Shown here piece by piece: positions 7,175 to 14,564 of a DNA stretch of 24,810 nucleotides. The notes beneath the pieces were generated by a model, which was given only the letters and a program-made list of their open reading frames with translations, did no database searches and had not been told where the DNA came from. The number at the start of each line of letters is the position of its first letter. Positions within the stretch are counted from its first letter, which is position 1. The position numbers and the translations under genes are program-made. Origin of the DNA: an uncultured Prevotella sp. (lineage in GTDB: Bacteria; Bacteroidota; Bacteroidia; Bacteroidales; Bacteroidaceae); assembly GCA_937889855.1 (NCBI GenBank), contig CALBYK010000278.1:1-24810 (forward strand), given 5' to 3'.

Positions 7175-8578
7175 TTATTTTTCAGATCTGCGCTCCTCAA
7201 GCGACTTCGTTATTTCCTTCATTCTGTCCTCCGAAAGCGGATAGAACATTATGAACACAAACGACATCAAAGCGCCGGCTGCCGGCAATATGCTGAGGAA
7301 CATTTTTATGCCGTTGATGGTCTCTGGAGTCTGCGTGCCGTTGGCAACGAAGCCGAACGCCGAGAGGAGTATACCTGTGAGGGCTGTGCCTATAGCCCAT
7401 CCGAACTTCTGGCTCATCGACGATGAGGAGAAGATGAGCCCGGTGGCACGGTTGCCGGTCTTCAGCTCACTGTAGTCGGCACAGTCGGCATACATGCTCC
7501 ACAACAGAGGAAACACGCTGCCGGCACATATCGAGATGAGAGCCTGGAAGACGAAGATGGCAACAAGCTGCGACTTGTCGAAGAAATAGAACACTACCGA
7601 CAGTAAGGTTGCCACAAACATGGCAGACATGAAGGTGCGGCGCTTGCCGAAACGGTTGCTCACAGGAGCTGCAAGCAGCACGCCTATGATGTTGGCTGCC
7701 TGTCCAACAGCAAGATACAAGCCACTCAAGACGAACGGAATGCCAAGAAACGTGATGTCGCCGAAAGCCGTCTCGTCCACGAAATACTTGAAATAGTAGA
7801 CTGTGGCTCCGTCGCGTATGGAGTTGAACACGAGCGAGGCGATGCCTGCGCCGAGCAATATCCACCATGGACGGTTGTGCAGAAGGTCGCGAATGTCGTT
7901 CTTCAGCGGTGTCTTCTCCTCCTTCATGGGGCGCACGCGTTCCTTCGTTAGAGCGAAGCAGGCGAAGAACAACACACAACACATCACAGCCACCACGACA
8001 ACAGTCATGAACCATCCGAACTGCGGCGCTGTCATCCAGCCCACCATTATGTCGGCAGGGCGGTCGCCGCCAAAATACTTCACCATCGGCGTGAACATCA
8101 GCAATGCGATGAACGAGCCAATATATGCGAACATCATGCGGTAGGTTGCGAGCGTGTTGCGCTCGGCAGGGTTTGGACTCATCACGCCGAGCAGCGACGC
8201 GTATGGCACGTTGACGGCACTGTAGACCATCATCATAAGAGTATATGTGACATAGGCATAGACGAGTTTCATCGCTCCGCCAAACGGCGGGGTCAGAAAC
8301 GTGAGCATGCCTATGAGCGCGAACGGAATGGCAAGATATAGCAAATAGGGGCGAAACTTGCCCCAGCGTGTCTCGGTGCGGTCGGCAATGATTCCGACAA
8401 CTGGGTCGAACACGGAGTCCCACACACGCGTCACGGCAAACATAACACCGACTGCGGCTGCTGACAGACCGAAGATGTCGGTGTAGAATATCATCAGGTA
8501 GGCTCCGAATATCTTCCAGAACATCGACGACGACATGTCGCCGAATCCGTAGCCTACATTTTCCTTGAGTTTGATCAT
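7175..8578 (-). CDS. GPH-family sugar:cation symporter, predicted mannobiose transporter
   Basis: A 467-residue inner-membrane carrier of the glycoside-pentoside-hexuronide family (MelB-like, MFS fold) with about 12 hydrophobic segments. The cation-site signature is clear: WDSVFDPVVGIIADRTETRW at 53-72 with acidic D54 and D58, followed by GKFRPYLL. The central loop (FALTKERVRPMKEEKTPLKN) and a cytoplasmic loop GKRR near 300 are also typical. It lies between GH130 and the epimerase, as in the B. fragilis mannobiose cassette, which supports mannobiose or mannosylglucose as cargo. The family alone would not specify the substrate. A 315-bp gap with a large palindrome separates it from GH130. Confidence 0.92.
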   Translation of the reverse strand: MIKLKENVGYGFGDMSSSMFWKIFGAYLMIFYTDIFGLSAAAVGVMFAVTRVWDSVFDPVVGIIADRTETRWGKFRPYLLYLAIPFALIGMLTFLTPPFGGAMKLVYAYVTYTLMMMVYSAVNVPYASLLGVMSPNPAERNTLATYRMMFAYIGSFIALLMFTPMVKYFGGDRPADIMVGWMTAPQFGWFMTVVVVAVMCCVLFFACFALTKERVRPMKEEKTPLKNDIRDLLHNRPWWILLGAGIASLVFNSIRDGATVYYFKYFVDETAFGDITFLGIPFVLSGLYLAVGQAANIIGVLLAAPVSNRFGKRRTFMSAMFVATLLSVVFYFFDKSQLVAIFVFQALISICAGSVFPLLWSMYADCADYSELKTGNRATGLIFSSSSMSQKFGWAIGTALTGILLSAFGFVANGTQTPETINGIKMFLSILPAAGALMSFVFIMFYPLSEDRMKEITKSLEERRSEK

Positions 8579-8670
8579 CGTTGGTTGTTTTGCTTATTAG
8601 TTGAAAGGCTTTCTTATACAGCAAGCTGTAATCTTAGACATATAGTCATCATTAACCGGCCATTAATTAA

Positions 8671-8755
8671 GTATGTGTTCAGAATTATCTTTATAGGAGG
8701 GTATGGCAGGGATGCCATACCCTCCTACTATATGTAAAGATATTCTGAACAGTTA
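8671..8755. repeat. Large imperfect palindrome between GH130 and the symporter gene
   Basis: The core is a perfect 15-bp stem, TAGGAGGGTATGGCA (8694-8708) and TGCCATACCCTCCTA (8713-8727), with a 4-nt loop. The symmetry continues outward through TGTTCAGAAT (8676-8685) against ATTCTGAACA (8742-8751) and ATCTTTA against TAAAGAT, giving an ~85-nt near-palindrome. It sits in the 315-bp gap 8579-8893, inside the predicted mannan transcript. There is no flanking U-run. It could be a processing or attenuation structure or a small MITE-like insertion; the sequence does not decide. Confidence 0.8.
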
Positions 8756-8803
8756 CTTATCCACTAATATTTTTATTGCCAAATATAGTAAAGATTGATG
8801 AAT

Positions 8804-8836
8804 AATTAATGGTCAATTAATGGACGTTAATGTTTT
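8804..8836. repeat. Three 11-bp repeats downstream of GH130
   Basis: AATTAATGGTC (8804-8814), AATTAATGGAC (8815-8825) and GTTAATGTTTT (8826-8836) form a direct repeat with helical-turn spacing. Two related units in opposite orientation occur at about 8652-8670 on the other side of the large palindrome. This may be a protein-binding site or an outer part of the palindromic element. Confidence 0.45.
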
Positions 8837-8863
8837 GAATGATATTTTAATGTCGCTGCTTGC

Positions 8864-8886
8864 GGCGGAGGCCGGATACCTCCGCC
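8864..8886. repeat. Intercistronic palindrome, family B copy 1
   Basis: GGCGGAGG (8864-8871) and CCTCCGCC (8879-8886) form an 8-bp stem with loop CCGGATA, 8 nt past the GH130 stop on the minus strand. A nearly identical sequence (one base different in the loop) is at 11196-11217. No U-run follows. Confidence 0.8.
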
Positions 8887-8893
8887 ACGAATG

Positions 8894-10066
8894 CTACTTG
8901 CCGAGGGTATTGCGGTTCTTCTCTATGAGTCGCTTTATAGTCTCTACGCTTGCCGATGTGGTGAATCCGTCCTCGGGAGTGTTCATGCAGTAGTCGACGA
9001 GTTTGTCGACAGTCGACACTGCCACGTGCATGCGTGTGTCGGAGCTTGCGTAGTAGATGAGCACGCGTCCGTCCTCGTCCTCTATCCATCCGTTGGCAAA
9101 GGCCACGTTCATCACGTCGCCGATGTACTCCTCGCCCTCTGGCACGAGGAAGTAGCCGCCAGGCTGCGCGATTACCTTCGTGGGGTCCTCGAGCGATGTC
9201 ATATACATGTAGAGCACGTAGCGCAGACCTGAGGCGCAGCCGCGCACTCCGTGAGCCAGGTGCAGCCAGCCCTTGGGGGTCTTGATTGGGTGAGGACCCT
9301 CGCCGTTCTTCACCTCCATGATGGTGTGGTAGTGGCGGGCGTTGATGATTTTCTCCTCCTTCACCTCGGCATGAGTCATGTCGTCTACCAATGCCCAGCC
9401 TATGCCGCCACCTGAGCCGGCGTCGATGAAGCCGTCCTGCGGACGAGTGTAGAGAGCATACTTTCCGTCGACAAACTCGGGGTGCAAAACTACGTTGCGC
9501 TGTTGGCACTTGGTCTTCAGGTCGGGTAGACGCTCCCATGTCTTGAGGTCGTGGGTGCGGGCGATGGCTGCTGTGGCAGTGGCTGCCGAGAGGTCGCCGG
9601 GCTGCGAGTCGTCGTGGCGCTCGGCGCAGAAGATGCCGTAAATCCATCCGTCCTCGTGCTGCGTGAGTCGCATGTCGTAAATATTGGTAGCAGGAATCAC
9701 GTCATCGGGCATGGTGATTGGCTCCGGCCAGAAGCGGAAGTTGTCGATACCGTTAGGGCTCTCTGCCACAGCGAAGAAGCTCTTGCGGTCGGCACCCTCA
9801 ACACGCACTACAAGCAAATACTTGCCGTCGAGCTTTATGGCACCCGAGTTGAGCGTGGCGTTCATCATGATGCGCTGCATCAGATAGGGGTTGTCCTTCT
9901 CGTTGAAGTCGTAGCGCCACTCCAGGGGAGTGTGCTCGGCGGTGAGGATAGGATACTCATATTTGGTGTATATACCGTTGCCCCACTGCTTCGGAGTGTT
10001 CTTGCGTGTGATAAGCTCTTCGTGGTGTGCTCGGAGAGCCTCAACTCTTTTTGCGAAATCTGTCAT
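8894..10066 (-). CDS. GH130 4-O-beta-D-mannosyl-D-glucose phosphorylase
   Basis: Cytoplasmic phosphorylase that splits mannosyl-beta-1,4-glucose with inorganic phosphate into mannose-1-phosphate and glucose. The 390-residue five-bladed propeller protein matches GH130 subfamily 1: GNGIYTKYEYPILTAEHTPL, MNATLNSGAIKLDGKYLLVVR, IYDMRLT with the catalytic acid at D131 (the same number as in the B. fragilis enzyme), GIFCAERH, and HGVRGCASGLRYVLY near residue 275. No signal peptide, consistent with a cytosolic role. It starts 32 bp after GH26 and is followed by the symporter and epimerase, so substrate supply and consumption are encoded together. Subfamily and context favour mannosylglucose over other mannosides. 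Confidence 0.94.
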   Translation of the reverse strand: MTDFAKRVEALRAHHEELITRKNTPKQWGNGIYTKYEYPILTAEHTPLEWRYDFNEKDNPYLMQRIMMNATLNSGAIKLDGKYLLVVRVEGADRKSFFAVAESPNGIDNFRFWPEPITMPDDVIPATNIYDMRLTQHEDGWIYGIFCAERHDDSQPGDLSAATATAAIARTHDLKTWERLPDLKTKCQQRNVVLHPEFVDGKYALYTRPQDGFIDAGSGGGIGWALVDDMTHAEVKEEKIINARHYHTIMEVKNGEGPHPIKTPKGWLHLAHGVRGCASGLRYVLYMYMTSLEDPTKVIAQPGGYFLVPEGEEYIGDVMNVAFANGWIEDEDGRVLIYYASSDTRMHVAVSTVDKLVDYCMNTPEDGFTTSASVETIKRLIEKNRNTLGK

Positions 10067-10098
10067 CTTTATGTTAAATTATTAATTAATATCTGTGT

Positions 10099-11172
10099 TT
10101 ATTTTTTTATATCCCTCAAAAACAAAGTCTTCTCGTCCTCATAGAACTTCTTGAAGTCCGGTTCCGACGGCTTGCCGGGAGCGGCGATGTAGTTCTCCGT
10201 AGGTTGGTCCCATGCGTTGCGCCAGAGGAGCACGTAGCAGATGGGGTACTCCTTGAGCACGGGCAGGAGAGTATGCGTGAACCATGTCGTATCAGGCACG
10301 TTGTTGTAGCCCGTTTCTGTGAGGGCGATGAGTTTCTTACGCTTCTCCCCTACCGCCTTCACAACGTCGAGCTCCGAGCGCAGCCAGCCTTGATACTCCT
10401 CGTTCTTGGGCTCGCGCTGGTAGATGTCGATGCCGAGCAAGTCAACGATATCGTCACCGGGATAATATTTCTCATAGTGCTCGACGGTTTCTTTCTGGTC
10501 GGCAAGATTTGGCGAGTAAGCCCACACGATGTTGGTGCATCCGCGCTTCATCATATAATTATATGTATAGCGGTAGAGCGTCTTGTATTGCTCGGCAGAG
10601 CAGTTGCCCTCGCCCCACCAGAACCACGAGCCGCTCATCTCGTGCCACGGGCGGAAGATGACCGGCACCTTCTCGCCATTGGCGGTCTTCAGCGAGTTGA
10701 TGAAGCGGGCAGCCATTGTGAGCCATGAGTTTAACTTCTTGTTGAGTTTGCCGCCAGGCAGTATTTTCGTCACTGCGTCGCCCGAGGGGTCCCATGCGTT
10801 CTTGCCCGTTGCAGGGTTGTTGGGATGCCAGCTGATGGTGACGATGCCGCCACGCTCATGCTGCGCCACGATTTCGCGGCGCATACGGTCGAACGGCACC
10901 CCGTCGAGGTTCCGATCCTTGCCGAGTTCAAGGTCGCCGAGGTCAAATCCCATGACAGCGGGATAGTCGCCGCACACTTCCTTCACGTCGGAACGTCCCT
11001 CTTCCCATTTCCATGAGCATCCATACATCGGGTCGTCCTGATGGCCTATCATCACGCCTTGTTTCTGTATGGCGGCAAGACGGTTGATGAGCTTGACAGC
11101 TGGCTGTCGCGATGCGGCCACCGACGAGGAGGCGATGGCGAGAGCCGCAAGAGTAGTCATAATCTTATTCAT
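10099..11172 (-). CDS. GH26 beta-1,4-mannanase, periplasmic (mannobiose-releasing type)
   Basis: A 357-residue retaining glycoside hydrolase of clan GH-A. A signal peptide (MNKIMTTLAALAIASSSVAA) without a lipobox suggests a soluble periplasmic enzyme. The acid/base is E178 in FRPWHEMSGSWFWWG and the nucleophile E286 in IALTETGYNN, both in canonical GH26 contexts. ISWHPNNPATG carries the conserved GH26 histidine. Gene order GH26-GH130-symporter-epimerase is the B. fragilis arrangement, where the GH26 enzyme releases mannobiose. By analogy this enzyme would process imported manno-oligosaccharides, whereas the plus-strand GH26 lipoprotein acts outside. Exo or endo mode is inferred from context only. 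It follows the GH3 remnant in the transcript. Confidence 0.94.
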   Translation of the reverse strand: MNKIMTTLAALAIASSSVAASRQPAVKLINRLAAIQKQGVMIGHQDDPMYGCSWKWEEGRSDVKEVCGDYPAVMGFDLGDLELGKDRNLDGVPFDRMRREIVAQHERGGIVTISWHPNNPATGKNAWDPSGDAVTKILPGGKLNKKLNSWLTMAARFINSLKTANGEKVPVIFRPWHEMSGSWFWWGEGNCSAEQYKTLYRYTYNYMMKRGCTNIVWAYSPNLADQKETVEHYEKYYPGDDIVDLLGIDIYQREPKNEEYQGWLRSELDVVKAVGEKRKKLIALTETGYNNVPDTTWFTHTLLPVLKEYPICYVLLWRNAWDQPTENYIAAPGKPSEPDFKKFYEDEKTLFLRDIKK

Positions 11173-11195
11173 ATTTTTGTTTCTTTATGTTTGCT

Positions 11196-11217
11196 GCGGA
11201 GGCCGGAGACCTCCGCC
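11196..11217. repeat. Intercistronic palindrome, family B copy 2
   Basis: GCGGAGG (11196-11202) and CCTCCGC (11210-11216) with loop CCGGAGA, in the 51-bp gap between the GH3 remnant and GH26. It matches the copy at 8864-8886 across stem and loop except for one loop base and an outer stem base. Both copies lie just past a stop codon on the minus strand. Confidence 0.8.
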
Positions 11218-11223
11218 ACATTA

Positions 11224-11457
11224 TTACTTCACTTCAAACTTGGCCTTCAGTGCCACACATTCAAAGCCTTTAAGCTCCTTCACCGAGCGGGACATCTGAC
11301 CGACCTTCTCCTCAAGGGTCATTCGCGAGAGAAGGTCTTCGACGCGCTGCTCTATAGGAGCCGTTGCATCGCGATATATAGGACGGGGTGATTTGTCTTT
11401 TGCTGTCATTGCGATTGATGTTAGAGTGATTAATACGGTTGCAAGGGCTTTGTTCAT
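11224..11457 (-). pseudogene. GH3 beta-glucosidase remnant with internal deletions
   Basis: A 77-codon frame that keeps the two ends of a GH3 beta-glucosidase normally about 750-870 residues long. Residues 1-55 are a signal peptide (MNKALATVLITLTSIAMTAK) plus the GH3 N-terminal signature (EQRVEDLLSRMTLEEKVGQM). Residues 57-68 (SVKELKGFECVA) resemble the start of the GH3 fibronectin-III-like domain, and 69-77 (ALKAKFEVK) the protein's extreme C-terminus. The catalytic nucleophile and acid/base domains are missing, so it cannot be active. At least two deletions are needed, and the frame is preserved through both. An upstream in-frame ATG at 11526 lies in repeat sequence. In an intact locus this enzyme would release glucose from glucomannan fragments. 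Confidence 0.8.
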
Positions 11458-11501
11458 ATTGGTTTGAGGTTTGTTGGTTATATTATTTATGCTCTTCAGT
11501 T

Positions 11502-11589
11502 GGTTCACACCGTTCGATATGAACATTCATAACATTCGATATGAACATTCATAACGTTCGATATGAATGCTCATCACATTCGGGATGAG
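11502..11589. repeat. Four tandem 22-bp repeats in the mannan operon leader
   Basis: Units begin at 11502, 11524, 11546 and 11568. The two central ones are nearly identical (CATTCATAACATTCGATATG and CATTCATAACGTTCGATATG, each followed by AA) and the outer two are diverged. Each contains the quasi-symmetric TTCGATATGAA. The 22-bp period is two helical turns. The array lies between the CE7 and GH3 remnants, with no spacers, so it is not a CRISPR. Confidence 0.8.
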
Positions 11590-11636
11590 CCGACTTTAGA
11601 ATTACTTTGGCACGAATGTCATGCTTCTATCGCCAA

Positions 11637-11812
11637 TCATTTCAGTCCCATTTGCTTGAGCAGCCATGCCTCCCACTCGTCCCACTGCTCCTGAACCCAG
11701 AAGTGGGCGGTAATCTGATAGGGGTGCAGCTCTTTCGGGGCGGTGACAATATTGCATGTGGCATAAGCGGTTGTCGGCGGCACCACATCGTCGTTAAAAA
11801 AGTATTCTTCAT
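11637..11812 (-). pseudogene. CE7 acetyl esterase (AXE1-type) remnant, deleted and frameshifted
   Basis: Reading leftwards, codons from about 11801 to the stop at 11639-11637 give FNDDVVPPTTAYATCNIVTA followed by PKELHPYQITAHFWVQEQWD and a WLLKQMGLK end. This matches the C-terminal ~55 residues of CE7 acetyl xylan esterases/cephalosporin-C deacetylases, including the catalytic Asp (DxVxPP) and His (TAH) contexts. An ATG at 11812-11810 starts MKNTF, plausibly the original signal-peptide start, but it is one base out of frame. One extra T in the run at 11801-11806 would join the two into a 59-residue frame. The ~300+ residues carrying the nucleophile serine are missing. In mannan loci such esterases remove acetyl groups from mannan. 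Confidence 0.75.
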
Positions 11813-12071
11813 CTCACTTGCTCTTTTAAGTTAATAAATGGTTTAAATATTATTTTATTGAACGTTTGCATTGTTGCATACAGCAAACCGCTGCCTACCG
11901 ATTTGTCTGCAAAGTTATAGCAAATTTGTAATTTACACTAATACTATTTTGCCTATATGTTGCACTTAAACGGCAAAATACACACAGATGCTACAATGAC
12001 GCCAAAACCTTTCCTATTACATTATTATATAGCTGCTTACCTTTTCTCCAACAATTTAAAAGATACATCAA
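11813..12071. other. Divergent intergenic region between the two mannan operons
   Basis: No gene is visible. It holds the long A/T-rich leader of the minus operon (11813-11903), that operon's promoter and operator (11910-11968), and then about 100 bp before the plus-strand operator at 12072 in which I see nothing specific. Confidence 0.6.
11910..11968 (-). promoter_or_regulatory. Promoter and operator of the minus-strand mannan operon
   Basis: On the minus strand TAACTTTG at 11917-11910 is a consensus -7 box, with transcription expected from about 11903 toward the CE7/GH3 remnants and GH26. An operator-like sequence GGCAAAATAGTATT occupies 11953-11940. The ATAGTAT element begins exactly 30 bp before the -7 box, as at the two other promoters of this locus (12094/12124 and 20875/20905). 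Confidence 0.7.
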
Positions 12072-12131
12072 AATAGTATCAATTGTTGAAAATAAAGTGT
12101 TAGTGATATTCTTAATTTTGTAATAACTTTG
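12072..12131 (+). promoter_or_regulatory. Promoter and operator of the plus-strand SusCD mannan operon
   Basis: TAACTTTG at 12124-12131 matches the -7 consensus; no good -33 TTTG is present, as expected of an activator-dependent promoter. Upstream, ATAGTATCAA (12073-12082), GTTG and AATAAAGTGTT (12091-12101) match the promoter at 20854 at 23 of 29 positions, with identical spacing to the -7 box (51 bp from the first half-site, 30 bp from the second). The GH26 start lies about 30 nt after the predicted transcription start. Confidence 0.75.
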
Positions 12132-12167
12132 CAACCGTGAAGAATAACTAAAAAACCATTAAAGAAA

Positions 12168-13313
12168 ATGAAAATACGCAATCTTATGCTGACCGCAATC
12201 CTACTGTCAATAGGATGCGCCTCTTGCTCAGGCGAGAACAGCAGCAACGACAATAAAAAGACAGAGACCCCCGGAACAGAGGAAGCTACGCCCACACACA
12301 AGCTCGTGAACCCCAACGCAACAGCCAAGACACAACAACTGTTCAAGGCTCTGTGGTCACAGTATGGCAAGAAGACAATATCTGGAACCGTAGCAAGCGT
12401 GGACTGGAACACAAAGGAGGCCGACATCGTGAATGGATGGACAGGCAAGTATCCCGCCATAAACGTGTTCGACTTCATCAACATACACGCATCGAAGGAT
12501 GTCAACTCCAAAGGATGGCTCGACTACAGCGACGACACTGTGGTGCGCGAGTGGGCCAAGGCGGGTGGCATTGTAGGAGCCATGTGGCACTGGCAAACAC
12601 GCGCCAACAACGGCACCGACTACACATGCACTCCAGGAACGGCACCTGGAGAAACTTCGTTCGACCCTGAATGCATAAGCAATGTATCGTCCCCCGACTA
12701 CAAACAACTTGTACACGACATCGACCAGGTGGCCGGATACCTCAAGCAGATGCAGAAACGCGACATACCAGTCATATGGCGGCCGCTGCACGAGGCTGCC
12801 GGCAACACCTACGAGTTCGATGGCGGCAAGGCCTGGTTCTGGTGGGGCGCGAAGGGAGCCGAAGCCTACAAGAAGCTTTGGAGATTTCTATACGACAGGC
12901 TTGTCAACTACCATAAAATAAACAATCTCATCTGGGTGTGGAACTCACAAATGGGCGACAGCGACTGGTATCCAGGCAACGACGTTGTGGACGTCGTGGG
13001 ACGCGACTCCTACTATGCGCTGCAATATCCGCTGATGAAGAACTTCAAGCAACTGCAGAAGGAATATCCCGACAAGCTGATAACACTTGCCGAATGTGGC
13101 AACGGTGATGAAGTGCACATGTCTCAGTGGAGCGACATATGGCAGGAAGGTTCGCGCTGGAGCTGGTTCATGACATGGTATGACTACGACTGCGACAACG
13201 GCAACTCCGACACACACAAATTCGCAGACAAACAGTGGTGGCAGAATGCGTTCAACTCGGGAACGGTGCTCGACCGCGACCAAATGAGGGCAATCATCGA
13301 GAACACCAAGTGA
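12168..13313 (+). CDS. GH26 endo-beta-1,4-mannanase, surface lipoprotein
   Basis: A 381-residue GH-A clan hydrolase. The N-terminus is a lipoprotein signal (MKIRNLMLTAILLSIGCASC, lipid-modified Cys 17 or 20) followed by a flexible Ser/Asn/Thr-rich linker to ~45, typical of outer-membrane-exposed enzymes. The acid/base is E209 in IWRPLHEAAGN and the nucleophile E309 in ITLAECGNGDEV. WHWQTRANNGTDYTC and WFWWGAKG fit GH26. It is first in the SusCD operon and shares only fold-level motifs with the minus-strand GH26, so the two are not recent duplicates. The likely role is initial cutting of mannan at the cell surface before SusCD import. Confidence 0.93.
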   Translation: MKIRNLMLTAILLSIGCASCSGENSSNDNKKTETPGTEEATPTHKLVNPNATAKTQQLFKALWSQYGKKTISGTVASVDWNTKEADIVNGWTGKYPAINVFDFINIHASKDVNSKGWLDYSDDTVVREWAKAGGIVGAMWHWQTRANNGTDYTCTPGTAPGETSFDPECISNVSSPDYKQLVHDIDQVAGYLKQMQKRDIPVIWRPLHEAAGNTYEFDGGKAWFWWGAKGAEAYKKLWRFLYDRLVNYHKINNLIWVWNSQMGDSDWYPGNDVVDVVGRDSYYALQYPLMKNFKQLQKEYPDKLITLAECGNGDEVHMSQWSDIWQEGSRWSWFMTWYDYDCDNGNSDTHKFADKQWWQNAFNSGTVLDRDQMRAIIENTK

Positions 13314-13350
13314 CGCATACCTATACTCACACGTTATACTAAACCTAAAT

Positions 13351-14496
13351 ATGAAGATAAAATCATTACTAATGGCGGCTATATGCCTCATCAGTGTTTC
13401 AGCTACTGCCGTTGAGCGCGTTGTGCTCGTTGGCCCTAAGACCATAGGCCCGGCATGGAAGGACAAAATCGTGCTTGAGGCCCGACAGTTTGCCGAGGCG
13501 GAGGCAGGGGACGTGCTCACCGTCTACACCGACGGATTCAAGCGGTCATCACAAGGAACGTTCCAGAACCCAAAAGACTGGCAGGCCATTGCCGAGCAGT
13601 ACAAGTATTTCGGCATCAACGGACCGTTCCGCATGACCATTACAACCGACATGCTTACAACCCTGAAGCAGTATGGCGTATGCATCGGTGGACACGACTA
13701 CCGCATCCTTTACGCGACACTGTCAAAGGCCTCCGACTACAAGGAAGACATCGTGTGGAGCGGACCGGCCACACGCATGGATGCCAACTGGGGAGGATGT
13801 GCCGAGATAAAAGGTAAGGCGCTCGCAGGACTGAAGGTGGGCGACGCGCTCAAGCTACACGTAAGCAAGACAAAGCCAGGCTCGGCGGTAAAATTAATGG
13901 ACCTCACGTGGAATCCCATCGACCAGACCGTTGACGGAGCCCCATTGGGCGGCGATACTTTCACATATTATATTGACGACCAGGCGCCACTGATAAAAAT
14001 ACAGCTTGCCGGTGGCGGCGACAACGTGGCAATGCGCATAGGCGGCAAGAACTATCAGCTGGACAAGCTCGGCATCGTGTCGTTCGTTGGCGAACGCTCC
14101 GACGACACGTCTACAGCTCAACGGGCTCCGAAGGAATACAAGCTGAAGCCTGGCGAGCTGTTCCACGGGGAGCAGACTTTCCCCAACGACTGGAGCGGCA
14201 ACCTGCGCATATCAGCCGAGCCGTTCCAGAAATGTACAGAGAACGACGTGCTTGTCATCAGCTACAAACTTCTGCCAAAGGAAGAAGGTGTAATACCACA
14301 ACTGTCGCTGCGCGAGAATCACGGCAAGTGGCTCGACCTGTCGGGCGCCAATGAGCCGCAATGGCAGACCCTCGACGGGAACGACGCCGTGCTGACATTT
14401 GACGCCACATCGCTTGACAACGTGAAGACATCGGGACTTGTGGTGACTGGCAGAGGATTTGTACTCAACAGAATTGAACTGATGAAGGTGGAATGA
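13351..14496 (+). CDS. Secreted three-domain beta-rich protein of unknown family, candidate glycan-binding
   Basis: I do not recognise the family. A 381-residue protein with a signal peptide (MKIKSLLMAAICLISVSATA), lacking a lipobox. Three related segments (~22-125, ~133-246, ~270-381) each show a Trp after a short N-terminal strand (W36, W147, W281), a hydrophobic run, then [GN]D-[VA]-L (GD 53-54, GD 164-165, ND 298-299), and in the first and third a closing Gly-hydrophobic-x-Gly strand (VCIGGHD, LVVTGRG). The pattern suggests beta-sandwich carbohydrate-binding-like domains without catalytic motifs. The same domain occurs twice in the product at 21019. It lies between GH26 (37 bp) and SusC (68 bp) in one operon, so a mannan-binding or accessory role is plausible but inferred. 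Confidence 0.75.
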   Translation: MKIKSLLMAAICLISVSATAVERVVLVGPKTIGPAWKDKIVLEARQFAEAEAGDVLTVYTDGFKRSSQGTFQNPKDWQAIAEQYKYFGINGPFRMTITTDMLTTLKQYGVCIGGHDYRILYATLSKASDYKEDIVWSGPATRMDANWGGCAEIKGKALAGLKVGDALKLHVSKTKPGSAVKLMDLTWNPIDQTVDGAPLGGDTFTYYIDDQAPLIKIQLAGGGDNVAMRIGGKNYQLDKLGIVSFVGERSDDTSTAQRAPKEYKLKPGELFHGEQTFPNDWSGNLRISAEPFQKCTENDVLVISYKLLPKEEGVIPQLSLRENHGKWLDLSGANEPQWQTLDGNDAVLTFDATSLDNVKTSGLVVTGRGFVLNRIELMKVE

Positions 14497-14564
14497 CTCT
14501 TGGCAGACAAACCGAATCCTAAACGAAAGGGAAAACTAAAAACAACAATAACTAACAACAAGAA

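Noticed and set aside
7467..8624. Long minus-strand frame of 385 codons overlapping the symporter gene
   Set aside because: It is an Arg/His/Cys-rich shadow in another frame of the symporter gene, whose own frame shows a clear GPH signature and 12 membrane segments.
8781..8792. AATATAGTAAAG resembling the mannan operator half-site
   Set aside because: There is no -7 box 30 bp downstream and no plus-strand gene to drive, so the spacing test fails.
11502..11589. CRISPR-like direct repeats
   Set aside because: The 22-bp units are contiguous without spacers and there are no cas genes.
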